From: Pontibacter kalidii
GTDB taxonomy: Bacteria; Bacteroidota; Bacteroidia; Cytophagales; Hymenobacteraceae
Assembly: GCF_026278245.1 (NCBI RefSeq)
Contig: NZ_CP111079.1
Span: 1,862,501 to 1,926,500 of the forward strand
Direction: 5' to 3'
DNA: 64,000 nucleotides
Shown here: in pieces, positions 46,060-55,040 of the stretch
How the letters are laid out: each line of letters starts with the position of its first letter
Numbering within the stretch: position 1 is the stretch's first letter
The notes under the pieces: model-generated
What the model saw: only the letters and a program-made list of their open reading frames with translations
The model's database searches: none
What the model was told of the DNA's origin: nothing
Program-made: the position numbers and the translations under genes

Positions 46060-46078
46060 AAAGTTCAATATGAACTTT
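46060..46078. promoter_or_regulatory. AT-rich palindrome between murB and the lipoprotein operon
   Basis: AAAGTTC (46060-46066) and GAACTTT (46072-46078) form a perfect 7-bp inverted repeat with a 5-bp centre, in the 212-bp divergent region. It could be an operator; the regulator is unknown. Confidence 0.4.
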
Positions 46079-46212
46079 ACGTTATTATATTTTTTAAAAT
46101 AGCGTAGCAGAACAGTGTCCTACACCTAGCAGTATAAATCCTGCAGAAATCACCTCCCCGACCCAAAACTCTCTAACACAAAATAGCTAACTTTACCGCA
46201 AATAACCCGCTT

Positions 46213-47229
46213 ATGAGACTGCAGACCGATTTCCCTTTAAAACCCTACAATACCTTTGGCATTGACGTAAAGGCCCGGCTCTTTGCCCGCTTCGAAACGG
46301 TTGAGGAGCTGCAGGAACTGCTGCAGATGCCTGAACTGAAGCAAGAGCAGAAACTTATACTTGGTGGTGGCAGCAACCTGCTCTTTACAAGGGATTTCGA
46401 CGGCGTGGTGTTGCAGAACGGGATAAAAGGCATTCGTAAGATCGGGGAAGATGAGGAACAAGTATTCTTGAAAGCCGGCGGCGGCGAAGTATGGCATGAG
46501 TTTGTGCTCCATACCCTGAACATGAACCTGGGTGGCGTGGAGAACCTCTCGCTGATACCGGGCACGGTGGGCGCTGCGCCGCTGCAAAATATCGGCGCCT
46601 ACGGCGTGGAGCTGAAAGATGTGTTCCAGGAGCTAGAGGCGGTGAATGTTGAGACGGGCGAAGTACGTATTTTCGACAACGGAGCGTGCCGCTTCGGGTA
46701 CCGGGAGAGTATCTTCAAGAACGAGCTGAAAGGGCAGTACATTGTCACGCACGTGGTTTTCAAGCTACACAAAAAGCACCGCCCCAACACCTCCTACGGT
46801 GCCATAATAAGCACGCTGGAGGAGATGCAGGTACAGGAGCCGAGCATCCACCACGTGAGCGCCGCCGTTTGCCACATCCGCCAAAGCAAGCTCCCGGACC
46901 CAAAGCAGATCGGCAATGCGGGCAGTTTCTTCAAAAATCCGGAAATTCCCCTAAGTCAGTATGAGGAGCTGCAAAAACATTACCCGGCTATCCCCTCCTA
47001 CCCCGTTTCTGAAACAACCGTAAAGGTGCCGGCCGGCTGGCTGATAGAGCAGTGCGGCTGGAAAGGTAAAGTAATCGGAAACTACGGCGTGCACAAAAAC
47101 CAGGCGCTGGTGCTGGTAAACTATGGCGGGGCCAAAGGCGAGGACATCCGCAAGCTGGCTTTCGAGGTGATTGACTCGGTAAAGGAGAAGTTCGGCATAC
47201 AACTAAGCCCGGAGGTGAACATCATGTAA
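46213..47229 (+). CDS. murB: UDP-N-acetylenolpyruvoylglucosamine reductase
   Basis: A 338-residue FAD enzyme that makes UDP-N-acetylmuramate for peptidoglycan. FAD-binding LILGGGSNLLF (~50-60), GTVGAAPLQNIGAYGVE (~118-134) and FGYRESIFK (~159-167) are typical of type I MurB. The catalytic Ser is in IGNAGSFFKNP (~236-246) and the catalytic Glu in the terminal LSPEVNIM. The length equals E. coli MurB. It is monocistronic, divergent from the LVIVD lipoprotein operon. Confidence 0.97.
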   Translation: MRLQTDFPLKPYNTFGIDVKARLFARFETVEELQELLQMPELKQEQKLILGGGSNLLFTRDFDGVVLQNGIKGIRKIGEDEEQVFLKAGGGEVWHEFVLHTLNMNLGGVENLSLIPGTVGAAPLQNIGAYGVELKDVFQELEAVNVETGEVRIFDNGACRFGYRESIFKNELKGQYIVTHVVFKLHKKHRPNTSYGAIISTLEEMQVQEPSIHHVSAAVCHIRQSKLPDPKQIGNAGSFFKNPEIPLSQYEELQKHYPAIPSYPVSETTVKVPAGWLIEQCGWKGKVIGNYGVHKNQALVLVNYGGAKGEDIRKLAFEVIDSVKEKFGIQLSPEVNIM

Positions 47230-47339
47230 CATAGGCTGCCTGCTTCGAAAATTTATACTTGATTTAGCCTAACCATTTGCTGCTTCCTGCGCTATATGAT
47301 GTATTACTTGCTTCATATATGACCTAACAAGTTTACACT

Positions 47340-47846
47340 ATGCGCTCTAAAAACTTTATACTCTACGCAGCACTTTTACTGTCCCTGAACCTGCTCGTCT
47401 CCTGCGACGATGACGACGATGACGCCCAGCCGGAACCCACCAACACAGAACTGATTACATCGGGCGAGTGGAAAGGCGATAAGGTATTGCTCAACAGCAT
47501 CGACGTAGCCCTGATCCCGGGCGTGGGTGAAAACGCCACTACGTTTCAGACGCTCCGCCTCACGGTTCGGGAAGATAACACGTATACCGCCACTTTCCGG
47601 GCTGACGGCCAGGACCACACCTATGAGGGCAACTGGGAGTTCAACAGCGATGAAACAAAAGTAACGCTGGAGAACCTCGGCGAAATGGATATCAAGCGCC
47701 TGACGATGGACAACATGGACCTAACCACCACCATCGGCGTCGATAACCTGAACCTGTTGGGCGACATCATTGGGGTAGACCCAAGGCTAATCCAAGCCTT
47801 TACCGGCGGCAAACCCGTGAATGCTGAACTGAGATTTGTGAAGTAA
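47340..47846 (+). CDS. Small lipoprotein, lipocalin-like
   Basis: A 168-residue lipoprotein with the lipobox LLVSC (Cys ~22) followed by an unusual run of Asp residues (DDDDDD). The mature part has the LITSGEWKGDKVLLN to TYEGNWEFNSDETKVTL pattern of Bacteroidota lipocalin-like (DUF4923/lipocalin_5-type) proteins. The ligand is unknown. The Asp run after Cys may influence sorting to the cell surface, since acidic residues after the lipid Cys act as a surface export signal in several Bacteroidota. Confidence 0.75.
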   Translation: MRSKNFILYAALLLSLNLLVSCDDDDDDAQPEPTNTELITSGEWKGDKVLLNSIDVALIPGVGENATTFQTLRLTVREDNTYTATFRADGQDHTYEGNWEFNSDETKVTLENLGEMDIKRLTMDNMDLTTTIGVDNLNLLGDIIGVDPRLIQAFTGGKPVNAELRFVK

Positions 47847-47873
47847 GGAACGGAATATTGCTTCTTATAAAAT

Positions 47874-47909
47874 AGCCCCGGTACAATGGATGTATCGGGG
47901 CTGTTTTTT
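47874..47909 (+). terminator. Terminator after the small lipoprotein gene
   Basis: Stem AGCCCCG (47874-47880) pairs with CGGGGCT (47896-47902), with inner ACA/TGT pairing, followed by GTTTTTTA. Confidence 0.88.
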
Positions 47910-48039
47910 ACAGGAAGCTCTGCTCGCGTAACGGCAGCCTGTCTGTTTTGTATTTTCTGTCTACTTTATACTTTCTGTTATACTTCAGCCCAGCTTTTAC
48001 TTGTCCTGCCGAACAATCCGGACACTCTGTTTGCCGGCC

Positions 48040-48948
48040 TCACTCCTTCCTCTCCACTTCCTTCACTTCCACTTTCACGGCATTGTCCTGTGGTCGGATA
48101 CCGCGGTCGTGCGCTTCGGAATAAACCTGGGTAAACTCGGCCCCTAACAAAAAGATCACGGAAGTATAGTATACCCACACCAGAATGAGGACAAGCGAGC
48201 CGGCGGCACCGTAGGTGTCAGCGAGCGGGTCGTGCTGGAAGTAGATGTTGAGGACGAATTTACCGAGCACGAAAAGTATAGCCGTCACCGTGGCGCCCAC
48301 CCATACATTGGGCCAGCGGATCTTGGCATCCGGGAGCACCTTAAAGACCGCTGCGAAGATGATGATACTGATTAGTATGGAAACAACCACGTTGCCCACC
48401 GTGATCAGGTAAACGGCTATTCCGGATAGCTCCTGCCGCAGAAACTCATTGATCAGCCCCATCACCACATCGATAGACAGCGAAACCAGCAGCAGAAAGC
48501 CCAGGCTCACCACCATCGCCAGCGACAGCACCCTGTCCACCACCAGCTTAAACCACCCCAACTCTGCCTTCGCCTTCACCTCCCACATGGCGTTCAGGGA
48601 GTCCTGAAGGGCTACGAAAACCGTGGTGGCAGAAAATATCATCGTGGAAACACCCACGATGGTGCCGATGGTGGTGGAGGCAGAGCGGTCAGCGTTCTCG
48701 ATGATGTTCTGTACCTGCTTTGCCCCGCCCTGGCCTATAATGCCGCCAATTTGCCTGGAAAGCTCGCCCTGCACCGCCTCATCGCCAAACACGGCTCCTG
48801 CAATGCGCAGCGTGATGATCAGTACGGCGGGTAGTGAGAATATGGTATAAAACCCAATGATGGCAGCCCAGTCGAGCGGCCTGTCTTCACTGAATTTCTT
48901 AAACGTACGCTTGGTAAGGGTCCAGCCCAGTTTTAACTTGTCATTCAT
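48040..48948 (-). CDS. YihY/BrkB family inner-membrane protein
   Basis: A 302-residue polytopic membrane protein of the YihY/UPF0761 family (older names BrkB or RNase BN are misleading). Six hydrophobic segments are visible (~28-50, ~95-115, ~135-160, ~178-205, ~215-235, ~245-270). The conserved WAAIIGFYTIFSLPAVLI and YGAAGSLVLILVWVYYTSVIFLLGAEFTQVY (shorter blocks) are family hallmarks. Function is unknown; a transport role has been proposed. It ends with a charged C-terminal tail. Confidence 0.92.
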   Translation of the reverse strand: MNDKLKLGWTLTKRTFKKFSEDRPLDWAAIIGFYTIFSLPAVLIITLRIAGAVFGDEAVQGELSRQIGGIIGQGGAKQVQNIIENADRSASTTIGTIVGVSTMIFSATTVFVALQDSLNAMWEVKAKAELGWFKLVVDRVLSLAMVVSLGFLLLVSLSIDVVMGLINEFLRQELSGIAVYLITVGNVVVSILISIIIFAAVFKVLPDAKIRWPNVWVGATVTAILFVLGKFVLNIYFQHDPLADTYGAAGSLVLILVWVYYTSVIFLLGAEFTQVYSEAHDRGIRPQDNAVKVEVKEVERKE

Positions 48949-49029
48949 GTGCCTAAAAGCTTTTTACCTGTTGCTTAAGAGGTATACAGCTCCTATGTAC
49001 GGCACTTACGAAACTACGATACCCTGCTG

Positions 49030-49740
49030 CTACTCTTCCAGCACCAGCCGGGCCAGGTAATTCCCCGCTTCGCCCTGCAGCAGCACCTCGCAAGTATATC
49101 CATGCTGCTGTGCGTAATCTTCCAGGATGGAGGCATCGATAAAGAGCCAGTTGAACCAGCCGCTTTCCTGGTCTTTATACTTCATATTGTACTTCACCTC
49201 GCCGTAATAGCCGGCATTCAGGTCCAGCATCACCGAACCGTCCTCCTCCTCATACATATACAGGATGTCTGCCGACTCCAGCAGGATCTGGCCGCCCGGG
49301 TGGAGCAGCGTCTTGGCGTGTTCCAGAAACCGCTCCAGCCCTGCCAGTGTGCCCGCTATGCCAATGCCGTTCATCAACATCAGCAGGGTATCATACCTCG
49401 CGCCCTTCAGTTTAAAAACATCCTTTTGCAGCACCTGCTTTACCCCCTGCCGTTGCATAGCCTCCACGGCCCCTGCCGACACATCCAGCGCCGTTACCTC
49501 TATCCCTCGCTGCTGCAGTGCCAGGGCATGGCACCCGGCACCCGCGCCCACGTCCAGCACGGATCCGCGGCAGCCGTCCAGAGCCTGCAGTTCCATCTCC
49601 GGCATCTCCTCCTCCTTCCGGAACAGGTAGTAGACCGGAATCGCATCATCTTCCGTCAGGCTGCTCTCTACGATAACTTCAGCGTCTTCGGCGCCAGCCA
49701 TATAATCCAGCACAGCAGTGCCTATCGGGTCGTTTTTCAT
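49030..49740 (-). CDS. Class I SAM-dependent methyltransferase
   Basis: A 236-residue Rossmann-type methyltransferase with motif I VLDVGAGAGCHALAL (~72-86), acidic motif II VTALDVSAGAVEAM (~93-106) and the post-motif LLHPGGQILLES (~152-163). The ATG at 49738-49740 is preferred since it starts with a typical MKNDPIGTAVLDY, while the longer frame adds an unlikely leader. The substrate is unknown. It is monocistronic, divergent from the DinB-like gene. Confidence 0.88.
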   Translation of the reverse strand: MKNDPIGTAVLDYMAGAEDAEVIVESSLTEDDAIPVYYLFRKEEEMPEMELQALDGCRGSVLDVGAGAGCHALALQQRGIEVTALDVSAGAVEAMQRQGVKQVLQKDVFKLKGARYDTLLMLMNGIGIAGTLAGLERFLEHAKTLLHPGGQILLESADILYMYEEEDGSVMLDLNAGYYGEVKYNMKYKDQESGWFNWLFIDASILEDYAQQHGYTCEVLLQGEAGNYLARLVLEE

Positions 49741-49884
49741 GTGTGTGTATGGTTCTGGGATGCAATTTCGGAACAATCAGCCGCCGGACAAACAGGTTTT
49801 ATACTTATCGTATGATAATTTATAAACCGGCGTATACATAGGGCACAGCATCAGGGGTTTAAGCAAAATCAAGGCATCTATATA

Positions 49885-49914
49885 TTGCATATAAGCTGAA
49901 CTTCTGTAGCTTTA
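49885..49914 (+). promoter_or_regulatory. Candidate promoter for the DinB-like gene
   Basis: TTG (49885-49887), 19 nt, then TAGCTTTA (49907-49914), one mismatch from TAnnTTTG. The implied start point near 49920 would leave almost no leader for the TTG codon at 49925 but about 50 nt for the ATG at 49973, which supports that start. Confidence 0.5.
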
Positions 49915-49972
49915 ACCTCTGTTTTTGAACGAAGTGCCCTTTTTAGCAAATGCATTCAGCCAGAACCTGCTT

Positions 49973-50506
49973 ATGAATCCGAAACTGGAATCCCAATACC
50001 TGCGCCTGGAAGAATCGAGGAACCGCCTGCTGGACGAGCTGGCCGGCCTGGACGGCAATCAGCTGAACACAGCCCCTGCCCCCGGGAAGTGGAGCATTAA
50101 CCAGCATGTGGCGCACCTGGTATTGGTGGAAGAGCGCGCCCTGGACAATATACGCTACAAGCTGCAGCGACAGGAGGAACTGCAGGATATTAGCCTGGCA
50201 CAGGAGGCGAAGGCGCTGATGTTGAAACTGGCACTTTACTCGGGCCGCAAGTTTAAAGCACCCGCTATCGTGGCCTCGGTCCCTGAAGCCTGCCACCTGC
50301 CGGAGCTGCGCCAACAGTGGGATCAGGCCCGCTTTGAGCTGGAGGATGAATTGACAGCCTTCCCCCAACAGCTGCTGGAGAAAGGTATATTCAAACACCC
50401 AATTACGGGCTACCTCACCATCGGCCAAACCCTCTCCTTTCTGCAAGACCACTTCATCCATCACAAGCGCATCATGCAGGCTCAGAAGGAGCTCCTCGTA
50501 AAATAG
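49973..50506 (+). CDS. DinB-superfamily protein
   Basis: A 177-residue four-helix DinB/YfiT-like protein. Members bind a divalent metal through three His and include thiol-transfer enzymes and many of unknown role. The likely ligands are in NQHVAHLVLVEE (~34-45) and LQDHFIHHKRIM (~157-168). The ATG at 49973 is chosen over the upstream TTG (49925) because of promoter spacing and because the family starts close to the first helix. Confidence 0.87.
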   Translation: MNPKLESQYLRLEESRNRLLDELAGLDGNQLNTAPAPGKWSINQHVAHLVLVEERALDNIRYKLQRQEELQDISLAQEAKALMLKLALYSGRKFKAPAIVASVPEACHLPELRQQWDQARFELEDELTAFPQQLLEKGIFKHPITGYLTIGQTLSFLQDHFIHHKRIMQAQKELLVK

Positions 50507-50756
50507 ACTCTGTATATTTTATTATATATCAATACAGTACAGCGTTACGTGTAAAGTAACAGTCAATCCAAAGCAGTAAATGTTTCAACAGAACTTAAGG
50601 CTTGGGAAGGTGTGAAAACATCCCGATTTTGCGTTTACCCCACCCCCACTGTCCATTATCTCCTTCTTCCGGTCCTCTCTTCCAAATAAAGTATAACCCC
50701 CATCCTCCCCCAAAAGTATAAAGCCTGGTACTGCAGCAGATTAATGAAGTTTAAGT
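50507..50756. other. Non-coding spacer of 250 bp
   Basis: No gene, hairpin or clear promoter was recognised. It contains two AAGTATA motifs and a pyrimidine-rich stretch around 50637-50680. Confidence 0.5.
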
Positions 50757-51350
50757 ATGGAGGACAACCATCTGGGGGTAGACTATGGCTCCAAACTAGC
50801 CGGCACTACCACTGCGGCGATGGTGCAGCAGGGCGAGCTGCACGTATGGCAGAGCGATAAGGGGAAAGATGCCGATGTATGGCTGCAGGACCTGGTTGTC
50901 CGGCTGAAGCCAGGGGTAGTGTACATAGATGCGCCGCTCACGCTCCCGAAAGTCTACAGCATGGAGGCATATGCGCCCGACTCCGATTTTTTTTACCGGC
51001 AGGCCGACCGCGACGTGCAGGCCATGTCGCCGATGTTTCTTGGCGGTCTTACGGCCCGGGCAATCAGGCTCAGAACACAACTCGCCGCAAGCGGGATTGC
51101 CATGCTGGAGACCTACCCGGCGGAGGCGGTAAGGCTGTTGCTCCCGCAGCTGCAGGGCTATAAAAAAGACCCCGCCGCCCTTCCGGCCTATGCGGAAATG
51201 CTGCAGGGCCTGCTGAAGTATAAGTTACAGCAGCCTCCCCATAACTGGCATCAACTGGACGCCATACTTGCCTGGACCTCAGGCTACAGACATAATACAG
51301 GAGAATCTATACTTTATGGGGATGCAAGAGAGGGACGCATTATCGTATAG
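50757..51350 (+). CDS. DUF429 family, predicted RNase H-fold protein
   Basis: A 197-residue protein of the DUF429 type, predicted to adopt an RNase H-like fold. The start LGVDYGSKLAGTT (~6-18) supplies the first acidic residue of the fold and VVYIDAPLTLP (~54-64) the second. ETYPAEAVR (~118-126) and the C-terminal HQLDAILAWTSG (~165-176, last Asp) complete the expected set. Function is unknown. The AAGTATGG just upstream includes the start codon. Confidence 0.78.
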   Translation: MEDNHLGVDYGSKLAGTTTAAMVQQGELHVWQSDKGKDADVWLQDLVVRLKPGVVYIDAPLTLPKVYSMEAYAPDSDFFYRQADRDVQAMSPMFLGGLTARAIRLRTQLAASGIAMLETYPAEAVRLLLPQLQGYKKDPAALPAYAEMLQGLLKYKLQQPPHNWHQLDAILAWTSGYRHNTGESILYGDAREGRIIV

Positions 51351-51358
51351 AGCGGTTT

Positions 51359-51955
51359 CTACATATCGGCGGCTGTCTCGAGGGTGCGGAACTCCATCTG
51401 CAGGGCCTTTATCTTCACCTCTGTATCGGTTGGGATATTACCATTGATATCGTCTTTGCGCTCATTAAGTTTTTCGAGCACCCGCTCGGCCATTTCCCAA
51501 TCCTCATTGTCCCAGCTATCTTTCTGCGCCCTTACGTTTTCCAGGAGGGCAATATATACCTCCCGCACATTCGTTTCGTTTAGGCTGTCCAGGTCGGCCC
51601 ACTGCCCCAGCAACCGCTGTTCCCACTCCGCCAGGTCCTCTCCCGTTACATGACGCTGGTACTCCTCATCAGCGTTCCGAAACTCTTGCTTCAGGCTTTG
51701 GTAGTCCTGCCTCAGCTCAGCGGAAAAGTTATCCTGCTTACGGTCCAGCTCCTCGGTGCGGGTTTTAAAGTCTTCACGGGCACGTTTCCAGTCTTCCTCC
51801 GTGCGTTCGGCCACATTAGAGGTGGCATTGCTCACCCAAGCCCTAAAATCCGCCAGATCGTCTTCTACCTGCTGCTCTCTGGTAGCGGAACAGGAGCTGG
51901 CCACTAAACTTATCGTAAAAAGTATGGTCGTTAAGATTCGAAAAGTCCTCTTCAT
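51359..51955 (-). CDS. Coiled-coil lipoprotein, hypothetical
   Basis: A 198-residue lipoprotein with the lipobox VASSC (Cys ~22) and an almost entirely helical, highly charged mature region with many Trp, Glu, Arg and Asp (for example ERTEEDWKRAREDFKTRTEE). It resembles DUF6565-type Bacteroidota lipoproteins and probably forms coiled coils in the periplasm. The ATG at 51953-51955 is internal to a longer frame and is chosen because it gives a good signal peptide. No catalytic motif is seen. Confidence 0.75.
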   Translation of the reverse strand: MKRTFRILTTILFTISLVASSCSATREQQVEDDLADFRAWVSNATSNVAERTEEDWKRAREDFKTRTEELDRKQDNFSAELRQDYQSLKQEFRNADEEYQRHVTGEDLAEWEQRLLGQWADLDSLNETNVREVYIALLENVRAQKDSWDNEDWEMAERVLEKLNERKDDINGNIPTDTEVKIKALQMEFRTLETAADM

Positions 51956-52286
51956 ATTATATCGCTGGTTTGATGGTTTCATTCGCTTTATTACGCAAGA
52001 TTTGCCATATAAGATATTAAAAGTCAATATAGAACATCTTCCTTATTAAACTTTACCTTCCAATTGTTTCCGGACTACTTGTTGGTTTTCAGAACTTAAA
52101 AGGATTACAACCCTGCTTCCTAGCGTGCGTAGAAAAGAACAGAAGCGAGAAATCATAAAAAATAAACGCAGAGGATAATTTTTACATTTGATTCTTCACC
52201 CATAAGTATAACCCCTAGGGGTGACTGACTGCAATAGCTTATACTTCGAGTATGCATTAATACCGCACAAGTGAAGTATAAGCTAT
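51956..52286. other. Non-coding spacer of about 330 bp
   Basis: No gene is supported. It holds a short palindrome ACCCCTAGGGGT (52210-52221) and, at its right end, the 15-bp inverted repeat listed separately. The rest is AT-rich leader sequence of the coiled-coil lipoprotein gene. Confidence 0.5.
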
Positions 52287-52287
52287 T
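52233..52287 (-). terminator. Inverted repeat containing AAGTATA/TATACTT
   Basis: AATAGCTTATACTTC (52233-52247) and GAAGTATAAGCTATT (52273-52287) are perfect complements with a 25-nt loop, directly beyond the minus-strand gene ending at 52287. It may act as a terminator although no T-run follows; its stem is made of the window's common motif. Confidence 0.5.
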
Positions 52288-52736
52288 TACTTTTTGGCCT
52301 CCAGCACCAGGTATTGGCCGCTCATCGCCATGAACCGCAGCACCAGCTTCTCATCGGCCAGTTCCTGCACCTCCCAGCGCGGTAACATGGTGCTCAGAAG
52401 GGACCGGCCATCCACCTGTCTTGTCTGCATACTGATGTACCTGTCGGGAGCCCTGTACTCCCAACGCCCCTCCTCTATACTTCCTGCGTCCGCCACCCCA
52501 AAATGCCGGCTTAATGTATAGGTGCCATTCGCGCGAAAGGTCAGTTCGATTTCCTCCTGCGGATGCACTGGCTCCAGCTCGCCTTTGTGTGCATAAAACT
52601 GCTCGCGCAACACCCAGGTTTTGGAAAGCATGGCAACTGTATCTTCCTGCTGCACCAGGACTGGCGGCAAAACAGGGCCGAACTTTAACGCTGGGTTTAC
52701 AGTAAGAGTGAGGTACAAAATCAGTGTTGAAAACAT
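52287..52736 (-). CDS. Hypothetical exported lipocalin-like protein
   Basis: A 149-residue protein with a short hydrophobic N-terminus (1-14), then a lipocalin-like pattern: MLSKTWVLREQFY (~36-48), ELTFRANGTYTLSRHF (~64-79), EEGRWEYRAPDRYISM (~87-102) and a closing LVLRFMAMSGQYLVLEA strand. The WxL start and the TFRANGTYT block are usual in small Bacteroidota lipocalin-like proteins. No lipobox is visible. Function unknown. Confidence 0.7.
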   Translation of the reverse strand: MFSTLILYLTLTVNPALKFGPVLPPVLVQQEDTVAMLSKTWVLREQFYAHKGELEPVHPQEEIELTFRANGTYTLSRHFGVADAGSIEEGRWEYRAPDRYISMQTRQVDGRSLLSTMLPRWEVQELADEKLVLRFMAMSGQYLVLEAKK

Positions 52737-52811
52737 AGATCAGGGACTTTGGTCTGTACAAGTATAACTTACGCAAAACGAAGTTTTTGCGTGCAAGCGC
52801 TGCAAGAAAAA

Positions 52812-53297
52812 ATGGAAAACAAACAAGTAAGACACGAGGAGTTTATGCGGGAGGCGATCAGCCTTTCGATAGAGAAAATGAAGGAAGGCTACGGCGGGCC
52901 TTTCGGGGCGGTGATCGTACGCAATGGCACAATTGTGGCCCGCGGCTACAACAAGGTACTGCACACCCACGACCCCACAGCACACGCCGAGGTAGAGGCC
53001 ATCCGGGCAGCAACCCAAACCCTGGGCACTCACGACCTCTCCGACTGCGAGATCTACGCCAGCTCCCAGCCCTGCCCTATGTGTATCGGCGCCATCTACT
53101 GGGCCAGGCTGAGCAAAGTATACTATGGCAACCGGCACGAGGAGGCGGCTCGCATCGGTTTCGACGATTCTTTTATTTACGAGGAGTTGGAGAAGCCTGT
53201 GGAGCAACGGCGCATCCCCATGGTGCAGCTGTTACCGGAGGAGGCCCGGAAGGCTTTTGAGGCCTGGGAGCAGAAGGCGGACAAGCAGCCTTACTGA
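52812..53297 (+). CDS. guaD: Guanine deaminase-like cytidine-deaminase-fold enzyme
   Basis: A 161-residue zinc deaminase. The zinc site is formed by HAEVEAI (His and catalytic Glu) and SSQPCPMCIGAIYW (two Cys). The DPTAHAEVEAIRAA and LSDCEIYASSQPCPMC blocks match bacterial guanine deaminases of the B. subtilis GuaD type more closely than tRNA adenosine deaminase TadA. The family enzyme converts guanine to xanthine. The ATG at 52812 was chosen; the longer frame adds 21 residues without family support. Annotation as a tRNA or generic nucleoside deaminase is the alternative. Confidence 0.8.
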   Translation: MENKQVRHEEFMREAISLSIEKMKEGYGGPFGAVIVRNGTIVARGYNKVLHTHDPTAHAEVEAIRAATQTLGTHDLSDCEIYASSQPCPMCIGAIYWARLSKVYYGNRHEEAARIGFDDSFIYEELEKPVEQRRIPMVQLLPEEARKAFEAWEQKADKQPY

Positions 53298-53350
53298 GTT
53301 AGAGAGTTAGAGAGTTAGAGAGTTAGAGAGTTAGAGAGTTAGAGAGTTAA
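53296..53350. repeat. 8-bp microsatellite (GTTAGAGA)n
   Basis: Between six and seven tandem copies of an 8-bp unit (GTTAGAGA) begin at the guaD-like stop and end with GAGTTAAGG. The unit number may change by slippage. It lies outside the gene, so no frame is affected; it could influence mRNA 3' structure only. Confidence 0.92.
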
Positions 53351-53411
53351 GGTATACTTTATAGTTTGGAGTAGAGTCTAAAAAAAGATGCTAAACTCAC
53401 TTTAAGAGTAT

Positions 53412-53459
53412 AAAAAAACTGCTGGCCATACTTTTTAAGGTATAGCCAGCAGTTTTTTT
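53412..53459. terminator. Bidirectional terminator with A/T runs
   Basis: Perfect arms AAAAAAACTGCTGGC (53412-53426) and GCCAGCAGTTTTTTT (53445-53459) lie between the convergent guaD-like and ffh genes. U-runs result in both directions. Confidence 0.93.
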
Positions 53460-53523
53460 ATAATCCCAGCTTTTAAGCCGGATAGCTCATTTGTCTTTTG
53501 TCAAACAGTCCTTTGTCTAACGA

Positions 53524-54861
53524 CTAGCGCTGCTTCATCATGTTAGCCAGGTTACCGAGGCCGCCGCGCTTACCGGACATCTTGTTCATCGAGCGCATCA
53601 TCTTGCGCATGTCGTTGAACTGCTTCATCAGGTTGTTCACCTGCGTCACGTCGGTGCCGCTGCCTTTGGCGATACGGGCACGGCGGCTGCCGCTGATGAT
53701 ATCCGGGTTCTCACGCTCCTGCGGCGTCATGGACTTGATGATGGCCTCGATCGGCTTGAAGGCGTTCTCATCGATCTCCACATCCTTCAGGGCCTTCCCA
53801 ACGCCCGGTATCATACCTACCAGGTCTTTGATGTCACCCATTTTCTTGATCTGCTCCAGCTGTGTGAGGAAGTCATCGAAGTTGAACTGGTTCTTGCGGA
53901 TCTTCTGGTTGATACGCTTCGCCTCATCCTCGTCGAAAGCCTGCTGCGCACGCTCCACCAGGGAGATCACGTCGCCCATGCCCAGGATTCGCTGCGCCAT
54001 ACGGTCCGGATAGAACAGGTCCAGCGCCTCCATCTTCTCACCGGTAGAGATAAATTTGATCGGCTTCTCCACCACGGCACGAATAGAGAGTGCGGCACCA
54101 CCACGCGAGTCACCGTCCAGCTTGGTGAGCACCACGCCGTCGAAGTTGATACGCTCATTAAAGGTCTTGGCCGTGTTCACCGCATCCTGGCCCGTCATGG
54201 AATCCACCACAAACAGGGTCTCGGTTGGCTTAATGGCCTTCTTGATCTCGGCTATCTCCTTCATCATCGCCTCGTCCACGGCCAAACGACCGGCGGTGTC
54301 GATGATCACGACTTTCTTATGCGTCTTCCTGGCGTGCTCCACGGCATTCAGGGCAATCTGCACCGGGTTCTTGTTCTCCGGCTCGGTATAGGCCTCCACG
54401 CCCACCTGCTCAGCCAGCACCTGCAGCTGGTTAATCGCCGCCGGACGGTACACGTCGCAGGCAGCCACCATAACAGAACGGCCCTGCTTTTTGATGTAAT
54501 TGGCTAATTTGCCTGTGAAGGTGGTTTTACCAGAACCCTGCAAACCAGAGATGAGGATGATGGCCGGTTCGCCTTTCAGGTTGATGTCCTGCTTCTCGCC
54601 GCCCATCAGCTCGGTCAGCTCCTCGTGCATGATCTTCACCATCAGCTGGCCCGGCGACACCGCGATCAGTACGTCACGGCCAAGGGCTTTCTCCTTGATG
54701 TTGTCGGTTACAGTTTTGGCAACTTTATAGTTCACGTCGGCATCTACCAGGGCACGGCGCACCTCTTTGATAGTGGCGGCTACGTTGATCTCGGTAATGC
54801 TTCCCTGGCCTTTCAGCGTTTTAAAGGCACGGTCTAACTTGTTACTTAAATTATCGAACAT
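53524..54861 (-). CDS. ffh: Signal recognition particle protein Ffh
   Basis: A 445-residue SRP54-type GTPase that, with 4.5S RNA, targets nascent membrane proteins to the translocon. The N domain (1-90) is followed by the G domain with G1 GLQGSGKTTFTGK (~107-119), DTAGRLAVDEAMM (~189-201) and TKLDGDSRGGAAL (~245-257). The Met-rich M domain at the C-terminus (~300-445) has MIPGVGKAL and a tail NLMKQFNDMRKMMRSMNKMSG that binds RNA and signal peptides. Length and all motifs are normal. A TATTTTTG -7-like element lies upstream (complement of 54893-54900). No SRP RNA gene was seen here. Confidence 0.98.
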   Translation of the reverse strand: MFDNLSNKLDRAFKTLKGQGSITEINVAATIKEVRRALVDADVNYKVAKTVTDNIKEKALGRDVLIAVSPGQLMVKIMHEELTELMGGEKQDINLKGEPAIILISGLQGSGKTTFTGKLANYIKKQGRSVMVAACDVYRPAAINQLQVLAEQVGVEAYTEPENKNPVQIALNAVEHARKTHKKVVIIDTAGRLAVDEAMMKEIAEIKKAIKPTETLFVVDSMTGQDAVNTAKTFNERINFDGVVLTKLDGDSRGGAALSIRAVVEKPIKFISTGEKMEALDLFYPDRMAQRILGMGDVISLVERAQQAFDEDEAKRINQKIRKNQFNFDDFLTQLEQIKKMGDIKDLVGMIPGVGKALKDVEIDENAFKPIEAIIKSMTPQERENPDIISGSRRARIAKGSGTDVTQVNNLMKQFNDMRKMMRSMNKMSGKRGGLGNLANMMKQR

Positions 54862-55040
54862 GTTCTTTTCTGGATTTACCTACAAAAATACGGATTATCA
54901 GGAAAACTTACTACTTTATTGTACGGCTTCGGCCCGAGCAGTTTGTGCTGCATCAAAAGTATAAAGACAACAGCAGCCTTTCGGGCGCGTAAAGCCATTA
55001 TCAGAATGATTAATTCCCTATATTTGACAACGAATGCATA

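Noticed and set aside
53524..55040. SRP RNA (4.5S) gene next to ffh
   Set aside because: No GNAR tetraloop stem of the expected form was found in the flanking spacers.
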